Origin: Pseudomonas extremaustralis
GTDB taxonomy: Bacteria > Pseudomonadota > Gammaproteobacteria > Pseudomonadales > Pseudomonadaceae
Length of the DNA: 64,000 bases
Assembly (NCBI RefSeq): GCF_900102035.1
Contig: NZ_LT629689.1
Span: 372,001-436,000 of the forward strand
Direction: 5' to 3'
Shown here: one piece after another, positions 39,021 to 48,012 of the stretch
Position numbering within the stretch: the first letter of the stretch is position 1
Layout of the letters: each line of letters opens with the position of its first letter
Notes under the pieces: generated by a model
The model's input: only the letters and a program-made list of their open reading frames with translations
Told to the model about the DNA's origin: nothing
The model's database searches: none
Translations under genes and position numbers: made by a program

Positions 39021-42000
39021 ATGGGCGCAGCACGCAAAATCGACATCCACGGTGCCAAGGGCGGCGAAGAGAAACCAAAAACGCCAACGGAAGCCCCCGA
39101 CAGCCTGCGCTCGGTCGCTATCGCCAAGATGCTGATCGCCATCGGGGAGGGTGAGTTCGAAGGCACGCCCACCGCGCGCGACATCTACCTCGACAACACC
39201 CCCCTGCAAGACCCCCAGGGCAACATGAACTTCCCGAACGTGAAGTGGGAGTGGCGCACCGGGGCGGTGGATCAGACCTATATCCAGGGCATCCCCTCGA
39301 TCGAGAACGAAACCACCATCAGTACCGAACTGCGCAGCGGCACACCGTGGGTTCGGGCGATCACCAATACCCAGCTTTCAGCCGTGCGCGTGCGTTTTGC
39401 CTGGCCGGCACTCCAGTCTGTGGATGCCAGCGGCAACATCAACGGTTATCGGATCGAGTACAAAGTTGAGCTGTCCACCGACGGCGGCGCCTACCAACAG
39501 GTGCTTAGTGAAGCGGTCGACGGCAAGACCACCAGCCTTTACGAGCGCACCCGCCGTATCGATTTGCCCAGGGCCACCACCGGCTGGCTGATGCGTATTA
39601 CCCGGGTGACCATCAACCAGAACAACAACAAAATCTCAGACACGATGCAGATCGCCGGCTTCACTGAGGTGATCGACGCCAAGATTCGCTATCCGAACAC
39701 CGCGCTGCTCTACATCGAATTTTCGGCTGAGCAGTTCCGCAGCATTCCGGCCGTGACTGTCGAGACCAAGCTGAAGAAGATGCAGGTGCCGAGCAACTAC
39801 GACCCCGTGGCACGTTCTTACACCGGGATCTGGGACGGCACCTTCAAACAGGCTTGGACTGACAACGCTGTTTGGATGACCTACGACATCACCACGGCCG
39901 ACCGCTTCGGCCTGGGCCGTCGCATCAAACCGTGGATGGTGGACAAGTGGGAGCTCTACCGCATCTCGCAGTACTGCGACCAACTGGTGACGGACGGGAA
40001 GGGTGGCCAGGAGCCGCGCTTCATCTGCAACCTGAACCTGCAGAGCAAGGCCGACGCCTGGTCGCTGCTGCGCGACATCTCGGCGATCTACCGGGGCATG
40101 ACCTACTGGGCCCAGGGCCAGGTCTTCACCCTATCGGATATGCCACGAGCCACTGACTTTGACTTCGCCTACACCCGGGCGAATGTGATCGACGGCAAGT
40201 TCACCTACTCGAGCGCATCGGAGCGCACCCGGTACAGCCGCGCCCTGATCAGCTACGACAACCCGGCGAACAACTACGACACCGACGTCACTGCTGTCAC
40301 GGATGCCAAGCTGCAGCGCCGCTACGGCGACAATCCGCTGGAGATCAGTGCAATCGGCTGCACTCGTGAGTCTGAGGCGCAGCGCCGCGGTAAGTGGGCG
40401 CTGCTCACCAACTCCAAGGACCGGGCCGTTACCTTCAAGGTCGGCCTCGACGGGCGCATCCCGCTGCCTGGCTACGTGATCCCGATCGCCGACGAACTCC
40501 TGGCCGGTCGGCCGGTGGGCGGGCGCATCGCTGCTGTGAACGGCAAGGTCATCACGCTGGACCGTGACACCCAGGCCAAGCCCGGCGATCGATTGATCCT
40601 CAACCTGCCCAACGGCAAGTGCGAGGGGCGCACCGTGCAAATGGTCAGCGGCCGGCAGGTCACCGTTACCGTGGCCTACTCCGTTGCGCCAGAACCCGAA
40701 CTGGTATGGGCGCTGGATGCCGATGACCTGGCAATCCCGCTGTACCGGGTGGTGAGCGTTGCCCGGCCGGAGCCTGGTGTGTTCGAGATCTCGGCCGTGC
40801 AGTATGACCCGAGCAAGTTCGCGCACATCGACACCGGCGCGCGCCTGGAAGAACGCCCAATCAGCGTTGTGCCGATTACCGTCGTTCCGGCGCCGGCGAG
40901 CGTCACGCTGACGTCGAGCTACGCCGTTAACCAGGGCATCGCCATCAGCACCATGAACATCTCGTGGCCCGCTGTTGCTGGCGCGGTCGTCTATGACGTG
41001 GAGTGGCGCAAGGACAGCGGTAACTGGATCAAGGTGCCGCGCACCGGTTCGACCAGCGTCGACGTCACTGGCATTTACTCCGGCGCCTACGTGGCCCGTG
41101 TTCGGTCAGTGAGCGCTTTCGAGATTTCCTCGATCTGGAAGAACTCCAATCTGACCAACCTGGAAGGGAAGGTTGGCCTACCGCCGGCGGTGGCGTTCCT
41201 GTCCACCACCAGCGAACTGTTCGGCATCGGCATCAAGTGGGGCTTTCTTGCTGGCGCCGAAGACACCCAGCGCACCGAGCTGTGGTATGGCCCGGCAAAT
41301 GACCTGGCGGCGGTGACCAAGCTTGCCGACCTGGCGCACCCCCAGGCGGATTACAGCATGCAGGCCCTCAAGGCAGGCGCGCAGTTCTTCTTCTGGGCGC
41401 GCCTGGTGGATCGGACCGGCAACGTTGGCCCGTTCTATCCGGTCGGCAACGGTGTGATGGGTATGGCGAGCGCAGACGCGGAACCGGTGTTGGAGCTGAT
41501 CGCTGGACAGATAGGCCGCACGGAACTGGGCCAGGACATCAATGACGAGATCGACAAGATCCCAGGCTTGCAGGCGCAGATTGATGCGCTTGATGGGCTG
41601 TCGGCCTACGACCCTGAGCAGACCTACCTCGAGGGAGACCTGGTGGTGGTCGGAAAGCGGATATACCAGGCCACGCAGTTGGTACCGGTCGATACCTCGC
41701 CGCCGAACGCCACGTATTGGGTGGACGTCGGCCAGGTGCTGGTTACCGCCAATGGGCTGGCGCGCCAGATGGAGATCAACACCACCAGCATCACAGAGCT
41801 CGACGGTGCGGTCATGGCCCAGGCGTCGAGCCTCCAGGCGTTGCAGTCGGCGTACCGGGACGATACAGGAGAGGGCGATCTCGCTGACGCACTCCAGGGC
41901 TATAACGCATCGGCGAGCTTCGCACAGGAGGTGAAGACGCGGGCCTCGCAGAACGCAGCCATGGTGCAGCGGCAGACCGAACTCACCGCCGAGGTGGGCG

Positions 42001-42590
42001 AGGTAAGCGGCTCGGTGAGCGAACTCGAAAGCGTGGTGGTCACCGACCGAGAGGCTACTTCGCAGGCCATCCAGCAGGTCAGGGCTGAGATCGGTGAAAC
42101 CTCAGCGGCCGTCCAGGTCGTGAGCCAGGCCCAGGCCGACACCGACGGCAAGTTCTCCACGATGTACTCCGTGAAGATGCAGGTGAATGCTGACGGCCAG
42201 CTGGTCGCTGCCGGGTTTGGACTGGGTATTGAGCAGGATGAGGAGGGCGTGCTTCAGAGTCAGTTCCTGGTGAGTGCTGATCGTTTCGCCATTGTCAGCA
42301 CGCTGGCCGGCGGGCAGGTGTTCACGCCGTTCACGGTGGATAACGGTCAGGTCTTCATGCGCTCGGCCTTCATCCAGGACGGCAGTATCACCATGCTGAA
42401 GATCGGCCAGGCATTGCAATCCGACAACTACGAAGCCGGTGTACAGGGATGGCGCCTTGATAAAGCGGGGAATCTGGAGTTCAACGGGCCGGCACCTGGT
42501 GGTGGGCGCCTGACGATGACCAACCGGGCGATCAAGGTCTACGACGAAAACAACGTTAAGAGGGTCCAGTTAGGAGACCTGACAGCATGA
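39021..42590 (+). CDS. Host specificity protein J-like tail tip
   Basis: At 1189 residues it matches lambda gpJ in position and segments (for example GEGEFEGTPTARDIYLDNTP near the start). Fibronectin-III-like repeats occur about residues 630-820, and the C-terminal 200 residues, coiled coil then strands, would reach the receptor. I start at MGAARKIDIHG because GGAGGAAAGC precedes it. The receptor cannot be read from the sequence. Confidence 0.92.
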   Translation: MGAARKIDIHGAKGGEEKPKTPTEAPDSLRSVAIAKMLIAIGEGEFEGTPTARDIYLDNTPLQDPQGNMNFPNVKWEWRTGAVDQTYIQGIPSIENETTISTELRSGTPWVRAITNTQLSAVRVRFAWPALQSVDASGNINGYRIEYKVELSTDGGAYQQVLSEAVDGKTTSLYERTRRIDLPRATTGWLMRITRVTINQNNNKISDTMQIAGFTEVIDAKIRYPNTALLYIEFSAEQFRSIPAVTVETKLKKMQVPSNYDPVARSYTGIWDGTFKQAWTDNAVWMTYDITTADRFGLGRRIKPWMVDKWELYRISQYCDQLVTDGKGGQEPRFICNLNLQSKADAWSLLRDISAIYRGMTYWAQGQVFTLSDMPRATDFDFAYTRANVIDGKFTYSSASERTRYSRALISYDNPANNYDTDVTAVTDAKLQRRYGDNPLEISAIGCTRESEAQRRGKWALLTNSKDRAVTFKVGLDGRIPLPGYVIPIADELLAGRPVGGRIAAVNGKVITLDRDTQAKPGDRLILNLPNGKCEGRTVQMVSGRQVTVTVAYSVAPEPELVWALDADDLAIPLYRVVSVARPEPGVFEISAVQYDPSKFAHIDTGARLEERPISVVPITVVPAPASVTLTSSYAVNQGIAISTMNISWPAVAGAVVYDVEWRKDSGNWIKVPRTGSTSVDVTGIYSGAYVARVRSVSAFEISSIWKNSNLTNLEGKVGLPPAVAFLSTTSELFGIGIKWGFLAGAEDTQRTELWYGPANDLAAVTKLADLAHPQADYSMQALKAGAQFFFWARLVDRTGNVGPFYPVGNGVMGMASADAEPVLELIAGQIGRTELGQDINDEIDKIPGLQAQIDALDGLSAYDPEQTYLEGDLVVVGKRIYQATQLVPVDTSPPNATYWVDVGQVLVTANGLARQMEINTTSITELDGAVMAQASSLQALQSAYRDDTGEGDLADALQGYNASASFAQEVKTRASQNAAMVQRQTELTAEVGEVSGSVSELESVVVTDREATSQAIQQVRAEIGETSAAVQVVSQAQADTDGKFSTMYSVKMQVNADGQLVAAGFGLGIEQDEEGVLQSQFLVSADRFAIVSTLAGGQVFTPFTVDNGQVFMRSAFIQDGSITMLKIGQALQSDNYEAGVQGWRLDKAGNLEFNGPAPGGGRLTMTNRAIKVYDENNVKRVQLGDLTA

Positions 42591-42928
42591 GCTTCGGGAT
42601 GAGAATATGGGGGCCTACCGGCCTCCTTGAGTTTGACGAGAACTCGTTTACAGTAAGGGTTGTTTATTCTGCACTTGTGCAGCGCGCTTCAGGTGAGGCC
42701 AGGACAAGGTTTATTGCAATAATTGGGATTGATCCTTCTACTCACTCAGCAGTGTGTATACCAGTAGATGACTATGGGACAGATGGTAAGGACCAGAGAA
42801 ATATACAGTACACACCTATAGTTTCGAGTGGTGGAGTGACGCTTTATTTTGGGCAGCCTGGTGCACCCGAGGGCGCGCCTATGGGGGTACTTAGGACTCA
42901 GAGGTTAATAGTCATGAGGTATCGGTAA
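42587..42928 (+). CDS. Tail-associated protein, DUF6453-like (113 aa)
   Basis: The start FGMRIWGPTGLLEFDENSFT recurs, in altered form, within the next gene (FGLRLWDGNSKLLFDNGT). The gene is AT-richer than J and overlaps it by four bases. It probably sits at the tail tip as an accessory receptor-binding protein; I am not certain of the family. Confidence 0.65.
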   Translation: MSFGMRIWGPTGLLEFDENSFTVRVVYSALVQRASGEARTRFIAIIGIDPSTHSAVCIPVDDYGTDGKDQRNIQYTPIVSSGGVTLYFGQPGAPEGAPMGVLRTQRLIVMRYR

Positions 42929-43581
42929 TGCCTTACGGACTAACGTTTACAAATAACAATGACGTGGTAACGCTTGATTCTGAATTTTCCAGACTTGTTG
43001 TTTTAGCAAAGGGCACATATAGCGGAGTCGGCGGCGCGGGGGCGTCGTTCCCGTTCGTAATCACTACTCAAGAGCCACCGCTTGTTTTCGTGAGGCCAGG
43101 CCAGTCAAACACCCTGTGTTTCTGCAAGCTATCGGGAGGCCCTGGAGCCTGGACCGGATTTTCGTTCACCGGCATAGCCGGAGTTGGAACATCTGGGAAC
43201 TGGTTTGCTGCCGCTTTTCAATCCAAGGAGATAGCCACCTTCGGGCTAAGATTATGGGATGGTAATTCAAAACTGCTGTTTGATAATGGTACGGCCTGCG
43301 CTCAGTTCACAAGAACGATTACAGGCTGGTCATATTTAGGTTCGTCCCCAACAGGGCAAGGTACATCAAGACTTAGCTGGACAGCATATAGCCCACTTGG
43401 TTCTGGTGACTATATGCTCCTTAATAATATTGCAATGGATGTTGCAGGTCTTACATCTCGGCAGGGAAATCAATATGCCGTGTGGGACTATGGTAATGAT
43501 AGGCTTGTTATGCAAGTTGTCGGGGTTGATATCTCAACTTCATACTATACGCCTGTTGTATTTGCCAAGCCGATTTCTTAA
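42928..43581 (+). CDS. Tail-associated protein with two repeated domains (217 aa)
   Basis: It begins YGLTFTNNNDVVTLDSEFSR and repeats the pattern from about residue 105 (FGLRLWDGNSKLLFDNGTAC), so it seems to hold two copies of the domain seen once in the preceding gene. Base composition is low in G and C relative to J, suggesting separate acquisition. Strand-rich, probably a tail-tip accessory. Confidence 0.65.
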   Translation: MPYGLTFTNNNDVVTLDSEFSRLVVLAKGTYSGVGGAGASFPFVITTQEPPLVFVRPGQSNTLCFCKLSGGPGAWTGFSFTGIAGVGTSGNWFAAAFQSKEIATFGLRLWDGNSKLLFDNGTACAQFTRTITGWSYLGSSPTGQGTSRLSWTAYSPLGSGDYMLLNNIAMDVAGLTSRQGNQYAVWDYGNDRLVMQVVGVDISTSYYTPVVFAKPIS

Positions 43582-43607
43582 CTGCTGGAAAACGATTAGA
43601 GACCGAT

Positions 43608-43629
43608 AGCCGCCATGTGCGGTTTTTTA
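43608..43629 (+). terminator. Terminator before the tail fibre gene
   Basis: CCGC CATGT GCGG followed by TTTTTTATC and GCCTGGAGAAAAT at the next start; same cassette as at 37904 and 38983. Confidence 0.75.
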
Positions 43630-43644
43630 TCGCCTGGAGAAAAT

Positions 43645-44862
43645 ATGACCTGGTACAAAACAGGAACAGTTGCTGTGACGGCTGGCAGCAATGCCGTGAT
43701 TGGCTCTGGAACATCCTTCATTGCGAATTCGCGCGTTGGCGATGCGTTCCGTGGTCCTGACGGTGAGTGGTACGAAGTCACCAACATTGCCAGCGACACG
43801 GCATTGTCGATCGCACCGAATTACCAGGGCACCACTCTGGCAGCAGGCGGTTACTCGCTTGCGCCGATGCAGGGATACGTCAAGGACTCGGCTGATGCCC
43901 TTCGGGCGGCTACCCAGGTGATTGCCAGCGGTGTTGCTGATATGCAGGATCAGGTGGCGGCCGCGACAGAGGCTGCCGCATCGGCAGGGCAATCCAAGAC
44001 GGTGGCCGCCGAGCAGGCCGGCATCGCAAGCGCGGCGGCTGATGCATCTGCGGAGAACAAGAATGCCGCGCAGCTGGCGGCTCAGCAAAGCGGTTTATCT
44101 GCCCAGGCATCCGCCGCGGCGGCTGATCGAGCAGAGACGGCCAAGACCTCCATCATTCAATCGGAGCAGGCGGCCGCAGCCTCGGCTACTGCCGCTGAAG
44201 ATTCTGCCGATCGAGCAGAGCAGGCCACGCTTGGTAAGGCTGACAGTGGTGAAAACAACGACATCACGTCGCTGCACGCGCTGACTTCGGGCGGTTTCGA
44301 TCTGATTCGCCAGGGCATCGCGCCGATGGTTGGTGCAACGCCAACTGTTGCTGGTACCAAGGGTCTAGTTCCAGTTGCATCAGTTGCTGACCGGATGAAA
44401 GTCTTGAGCGGGGCAGGGACTTGGGTTCCTTTGCCTACGGGAGCCGCCTGGGGGGCTATTACTGGATTGATAACTGCTCAGGCCGACCTGATAGCAGAGC
44501 TTTCAAAGTATCAGCTGAAATCTGACATCGTCCCCGCCAATCAAATTGTTGCTGGCGGGTCATTTACTCCTGTCGCTCCACCGGTTCTGACCAACGCCAA
44601 TAACGTCACCTCCGTCACGCGGACGTCTGCCGGGCTGTTTGTAATAAACCTGCCGCGACAGATAAAGCCAGGCTTCAAGGTCTTCTGTAGTGCCGCCTCC
44701 AACTCGGGGGTTTACTTCAACGCCATGCAAATCGAATCAGGGGGCTCAGACGTGGCAACCAGCACCATTACTCTATTCAACTCACCCGGGGCGGGAAGCA
44801 ACCAATTGATTGACTCCGCTGCTGGCAGGGCGAGATTCATTATCGTAGGGGAGTGGGCGTGA
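43645..44862 (+). CDS. Tail fibre protein
   Basis: The N-terminal domain (TWYKTGTVAVTAGSNAVIGS) resembles those that attach fibres to the tail in many Pseudomonas and enteric phages. Residues 90-200 are an Ala-rich coiled coil and the C-terminal third is strand-rich, likely the receptor-binding tip. The start follows GGAGAAAAT. It overlaps the next gene by one base. Confidence 0.85.
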   Translation: MTWYKTGTVAVTAGSNAVIGSGTSFIANSRVGDAFRGPDGEWYEVTNIASDTALSIAPNYQGTTLAAGGYSLAPMQGYVKDSADALRAATQVIASGVADMQDQVAAATEAAASAGQSKTVAAEQAGIASAAADASAENKNAAQLAAQQSGLSAQASAAAADRAETAKTSIIQSEQAAAASATAAEDSADRAEQATLGKADSGENNDITSLHALTSGGFDLIRQGIAPMVGATPTVAGTKGLVPVASVADRMKVLSGAGTWVPLPTGAAWGAITGLITAQADLIAELSKYQLKSDIVPANQIVAGGSFTPVAPPVLTNANNVTSVTRTSAGLFVINLPRQIKPGFKVFCSAASNSGVYFNAMQIESGGSDVATSTITLFNSPGAGSNQLIDSAAGRARFIIVGEWA

Positions 44863-45209
44863 TGGATGAGTACATTATTGTTGGCGATGATGGGAGCACG
44901 ACCTGCGTCGCTGAGGGCGTGAATATCTACGAGTACGTCAAGGAAATTGGCGGTACGGTTGTGCGCCGGGACGAATATTTTCCACCACCTTACATTCCTT
45001 CGTTGTTGGAATTGTCCGGTGTCGAAAACTCCTGGCGCGATACGGAAATGCCTATTGCCCAGCAGAACGTGACCGCCATCGAGTACGGCGAGGAAGGCAT
45101 CCTAGGCACCGCCCAGCAGTGGCAGAAATATTGGCTCGCTCTGCGCAAGTGGACCGCCGATAACTCTGACTTCCCCGACAGCAGCAAGCGCCCTGTAGCG
45201 CCTACGTGA
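44862..45209 (+). CDS. Tail fibre assembly protein
   Basis: The 115-residue protein ends with YWLALRKWTADNSDFPDSSK, and the WQKYWLALRKWT region is common to tail fibre assembly chaperones. It follows the fibre gene, sharing one base, as the usual pair. It would help the fibre fold and trimerise. Confidence 0.85.
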   Translation: MDEYIIVGDDGSTTCVAEGVNIYEYVKEIGGTVVRRDEYFPPPYIPSLLELSGVENSWRDTEMPIAQQNVTAIEYGEEGILGTAQQWQKYWLALRKWTADNSDFPDSSKRPVAPT

Positions 45210-45228
45210 TCCGTTGCTGAACAACGCC

Positions 45229-45253
45229 ACCCGCCATGAGCGGGTTTATTTTT
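45229..45253 (+). terminator. Terminator before the endolysin gene
   Basis: CCCGC CATGA GCGGG followed by TTTATTTTT and GCCTGGAGAAAAGCA at the endolysin start; same cassette type. Confidence 0.75.
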
Positions 45254-45268
45254 GCCTGGAGAAAAGCA

Positions 45269-45778
45269 ATGGCACGACTTTCCGAATCTCGCGCGGGCGG
45301 ACGTAACGCGCTGGCCTTCCTCGATATGCTCGCCTGGGGCGAGGGCACCAGCACCTCCCCGGCCACGGCCATGGATGGCTACGACGTGATCGTGACGGGA
45401 ATTGATCGAAAACCCGAGGTGTTCAAGGATTTCACGGACCACCCGTTCGCCAAGGGGCGCGCATCGAAGGTCATCAACAGCAAAGGGCTCACGTCCAATG
45501 CTTCGGGCCGGTACCAGCAGATGCTGAAGGACTGGCCGCATTACAAGGCCCTGCTCAAGCTGCCGGACTTCAGCCCGATCAGCCAGGACCTGGTGGCGCT
45601 GCAGCACATCCGCGAGTGCCGGGCATTGCCTGACGTGCTTGCCGGACGGATCGAGACGGCTCTCGCGAAGTGCCGGAACATCTGGGCCAGCTTGCCGGGT
45701 GCTGGGTATGGCCAGCGCGAGCACCGCCTGGAGGATCTGCTGAAGCAATACCGACTGGCGGGCGGGGTGATGTCGTGA
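45269..45778 (+). CDS. Endolysin, lambda R-type transglycosylase
   Basis: The sequence follows lambda R closely: ALAFLDMLAWGEGTS with the catalytic Glu25, YDVIVTG, FTDHP, GRYQQMLKDW and NIWASLPGAGYGQ. It cuts the glycan strands of murein. I start at MARLSESRAGG with GGAG upstream. It is followed by the Rz/Rz1 pair; the holin candidates are far upstream. Confidence 0.93.
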   Translation: MARLSESRAGGRNALAFLDMLAWGEGTSTSPATAMDGYDVIVTGIDRKPEVFKDFTDHPFAKGRASKVINSKGLTSNASGRYQQMLKDWPHYKALLKLPDFSPISQDLVALQHIRECRALPDVLAGRIETALAKCRNIWASLPGAGYGQREHRLEDLLKQYRLAGGVMS

Positions 45779-46266
45779 CGCCGATACAGATCTTGGCCGT
45801 CATCCTGCTGGCCGTGGTGATCGGCGCCGGTGGCACCTGGCGGGTGCAGGACTATCGTTACGGCAAGCAACTGGCAGAACTTGGCAAAGCTCAGGCGCTC
45901 GCCATCACCGAGGCGGGCAACACGGCCCGCTTAGAAGAACAGCGCCGCCAGAAGGCAGTGAATAAGGAGGCAAGCGATGCGCGAGAACAGAACAAGGCCG
46001 CAACTGTGGATGCTGGTGCCGCTGATGCTGCTGGTGACCGGCTGCATGTCGAAGCCGGTAAGTTCGCCGCCAATGCCTGCGGCGATCCCGGAGCTACCCA
46101 GCGAGGCGCGTCAGCCACCCGCGCCGCAATGGTGCTCTCCGACCTGCTCCAGCGGGCTGACAAAAGAGCGGGAGAGCTGGCGGTCGCTTATGACCGCGCC
46201 CGAATAGCTGGACTGACTTGCGAGAGAAGCTACAACGCGTTGAGTGTCAGGGCTGCGGCTCAGTAA
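45775..46266 (+). CDS. Rz-like inner-membrane spanin (DUF2514 type)
   Basis: The GTG start overlaps the endolysin stop. An N-terminal anchor (IQILAVILLAVVIGAGG) is followed by a periplasmic coiled coil (about residues 30-110). With Rz1 nested in another frame this is a two-component spanin that joins inner and outer membranes at lysis. It ends 20 bases into the opposing gene. Confidence 0.9.
   Translation: MTPIQILAVILLAVVIGAGGTWRVQDYRYGKQLAELGKAQALAITEAGNTARLEEQRRQKAVNKEASDAREQNKAATVDAGAADAAGDRLHVEAGKFAANACGDPGATQRGASATRAAMVLSDLLQRADKRAGELAVAYDRARIAGLTCERSYNALSVRAAAQ
45977..46207 (+). CDS. Rz1-like outer-membrane spanin lipoprotein, nested in Rz
   Basis: The signal peptide with MLVPLMLLVTGC has a lipobox, and the mature part is proline-rich (VSSPPMPAAIPELP), as in lambda Rz1. 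It lies entirely within the Rz gene in a different frame. AAGGAGG is seen about eight bases upstream of its ATG. Confidence 0.88.
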   Translation: MRENRTRPQLWMLVPLMLLVTGCMSKPVSSPPMPAAIPELPSEARQPPAPQWCSPTCSSGLTKERESWRSLMTAPE

Positions 46267-46600
46267 GTTTACGCAGTTCGCCGAGGAGTCTCTGGTTCTC
46301 CCTGAGCAGGTGGTCGCGTTGTTGTGCAACCAGCTTCATTCCCAGCACGCCTGGCTCGGTGCATGCGCGTTTAAATTCCTCCATCTCCGTCGTTGCGGCT
46401 GTAGCGACTTCTTCCGCCCGAGCCTTTCCGGTGGTCAGCACGTCATTCATGTGTACCAGTCCGGCGATGTTTCTCCGGGCCTTGGTCAGCTGGACCTGCG
46501 CCAGGGTCAACTCATCTTCCAATAGTGCGCACTGGTGCTTATACATTTCCAGAGGCGTGGGGCATCCGAGCCACTCACAGGTGTCTTGATCGATGTTCAT
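46247..46600 (-). CDS. Hypothetical SOS-regulated prophage protein (117 aa)
   Basis: A soluble, mostly coiled-coil protein (about residues 18-110) with an N-terminal DTCEWLGCP cysteine pair. Its reverse-strand start is preceded 18 bases upstream by a consensus LexA box. The 3' end overlaps Rz. It is the last prophage gene and would be expressed after DNA damage independently of the late operon. Function unknown. Confidence 0.75.
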   Translation of the reverse strand: MNIDQDTCEWLGCPTPLEMYKHQCALLEDELTLAQVQLTKARRNIAGLVHMNDVLTTGKARAEEVATAATTEMEEFKRACTEPGVLGMKLVAQQRDHLLRENQRLLGELRKLTEPQP

Positions 46601-46617
46601 CTTGGGAAACTCAAATG

Positions 46618-46633
46618 CTGTATGTGCATACAG
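46618..46633 (-). promoter_or_regulatory. LexA (SOS) box CTGTATGTGCATACAG
   Basis: The sequence fits CTGT-N8-ACAG and is a perfect palindrome. It is located 18 bases before the start of the reverse-strand 117-residue gene and nothing starts nearby on the other strand. Confidence 0.85.
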
Positions 46634-46916
46634 TAATTGAGGCGGGGCAGATTTGGGAGGGGTGTTCGTCGGCAGGACGCCGTGGAGGGAATAGATCTCG
46701 TACCAATTTTTGTACCAATGACCGTGTAAAGCAGGTCAAAATCGGGTAACGCTAAGTAAGCAAGTACCCGATTTCATTGACTATTTTTACTTTGCCTTAC
46801 CCCTTTAGAATCGCGGTGTAATTCTGTTCCAGGGACATGAAACTACCTGTGGGATTTTCGCAAAGCGCAAGGTTACGGTGGCGGGCACATCGCTGCAAGC
46901 CTGACGAGGGCACTTG
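46634..46916. other. Non-coding region holding the prophage-chromosome junction
   Basis: No gene is supported here. A direct repeat GTACCAAT (two copies separated by four bases, about 46700-46720) and a hairpin TCGGGTA/TACCCGA (about 46743-46773) are visible. The junction (attR) must lie near here because phage genes end at 46600 and a chromosomal Smr gene ends at 46917. Without the left end the core cannot be identified. Confidence 0.4.
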
Positions 46917-47474
46917 TTACTCGTCGCGCCCTTCCAGCATGGTGCGCTTGAGCATCACGTACACCGCACCGGCACCGCCGTGGCGGGCCTGGCAGGAGGT
47001 GAAGCCGAGTACCTGGGCATGCTGGCGCAGCCAGGTGTTGACGTGGCTCTTGATCATCGGTCGCTTGCCGTCCAGGCGCACAGCCTTGCCGTGGGTGACG
47101 CGCACGCAGCGGATTTCAAACTTGGTGGCTTCGGCGAGGAACGCCCACAGGGTTTCCCGGGCTTTTTCCACGCTCATGCCGTGCAGGTCGAGGCTGCCTT
47201 CGAAGGGGATCTGGCCGACCTTGAGCTTGCGCATCTGGCTTTCTTGCACACCGTCGCGGGCCCACATCAGCTCGTCTTCGGGGCCGACGTCGATCACGAA
47301 CTGGTCCGACAGGCCATCCACCGTGGTGGCATCGGTGCGCACGGTCGCGGCCTGGCGCAGCTTGGCGATCTGCGCCCGGTCGGTCTTGGGTTTGCCGGTG
47401 TCGGCCCGGTCGTGCTTGATCGGCTTGACGCCGCGCAGCTCGCTTTTGAACAGGGAAAAATCGTCGTCTTGCAT
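46917..47474 (-). CDS. Smr-domain protein (SmrA type)
   Basis: The C-terminal Smr domain has GSLDLHGMSVEKARETLWAF, VRVTHGKAV and the end GAGAVYVMLK. Such MutS2-related domains cut or nick nucleic acids. The N-terminal 80 residues are charged and probably disordered. Its length of 185 is common for stand-alone Pseudomonas Smr proteins. It is the first chromosomal gene right of the prophage. Confidence 0.9.
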   Translation of the reverse strand: MQDDDFSLFKSELRGVKPIKHDRADTGKPKTDRAQIAKLRQAATVRTDATTVDGLSDQFVIDVGPEDELMWARDGVQESQMRKLKVGQIPFEGSLDLHGMSVEKARETLWAFLAEATKFEIRCVRVTHGKAVRLDGKRPMIKSHVNTWLRQHAQVLGFTSCQARHGGAGAVYVMLKRTMLEGRDE

Positions 47475-47549
47475 GTCAGCCTCCGCGAAGGGCGGGCAGT
47501 TTACCTAAATCGCGGCGGCCAGGGCGCAGGAAACGCTATCCAAGCGCCA

Positions 47550-47870
47550 TCAGTCGTGCTTTTTCATCAGGTGCGAAGCGATGTTCAGTGACAACGGCTG
47601 GCGCATCTTCCGACGGCTGCGCCGCCACAACCACACGCCGAACCACAGCACCAGCAGGCCGCCCGCCAGCAGAATCGCCGAGCCGCCGGGGCTGGTATTC
47701 AGTTCGCCCAGCGCCGGGGAATGCCCCGACAAGCCTGCACCACCGGCCACCGCCAGCAGCACACCTATTATCGCCAGCAGCGCGGCAATACCGGCCACCA
47801 GGCGCAGACGCCAGTTGCTCGGGCCCTTGGGGCGCAAGCGACGAGCGTCAAAACCATCGGATATCTTCAT
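47550..47870 (-). CDS. Small membrane protein (106 aa)
   Basis: Two hydrophobic spans (about residues 23-45 and 64-82) with a basic N-terminus RRLRPKGPSNWRLR and a basic C-terminus suggest an inner-membrane protein with both ends inside. It is conserved-looking but unnamed. No nearby partner suggests a role. Confidence 0.7.
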   Translation of the reverse strand: MKISDGFDARRLRPKGPSNWRLRLVAGIAALLAIIGVLLAVAGGAGLSGHSPALGELNTSPGGSAILLAGGLLVLWFGVWLWRRSRRKMRQPLSLNIASHLMKKHD

Positions 47871-48012
47871 TCCGACCTTTCCTCCAGGGTATCGGCCCTT
47901 CGACCGGAAGATACACAGCTTGTTCCTGTGCCAGAGGTAAACGCGTCAAATGAAGGGACTTTATGGATGAGCGGGGCCTATACACACGCCGCGCCGCTCA
48001 TCGAAAAGACGA

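Noticed and set aside
46700..46720. GTACCAAT direct repeat as the attR core
   Set aside because: The left end of the prophage is outside the window, so there is no second copy to compare with; the repeat is too short to claim.
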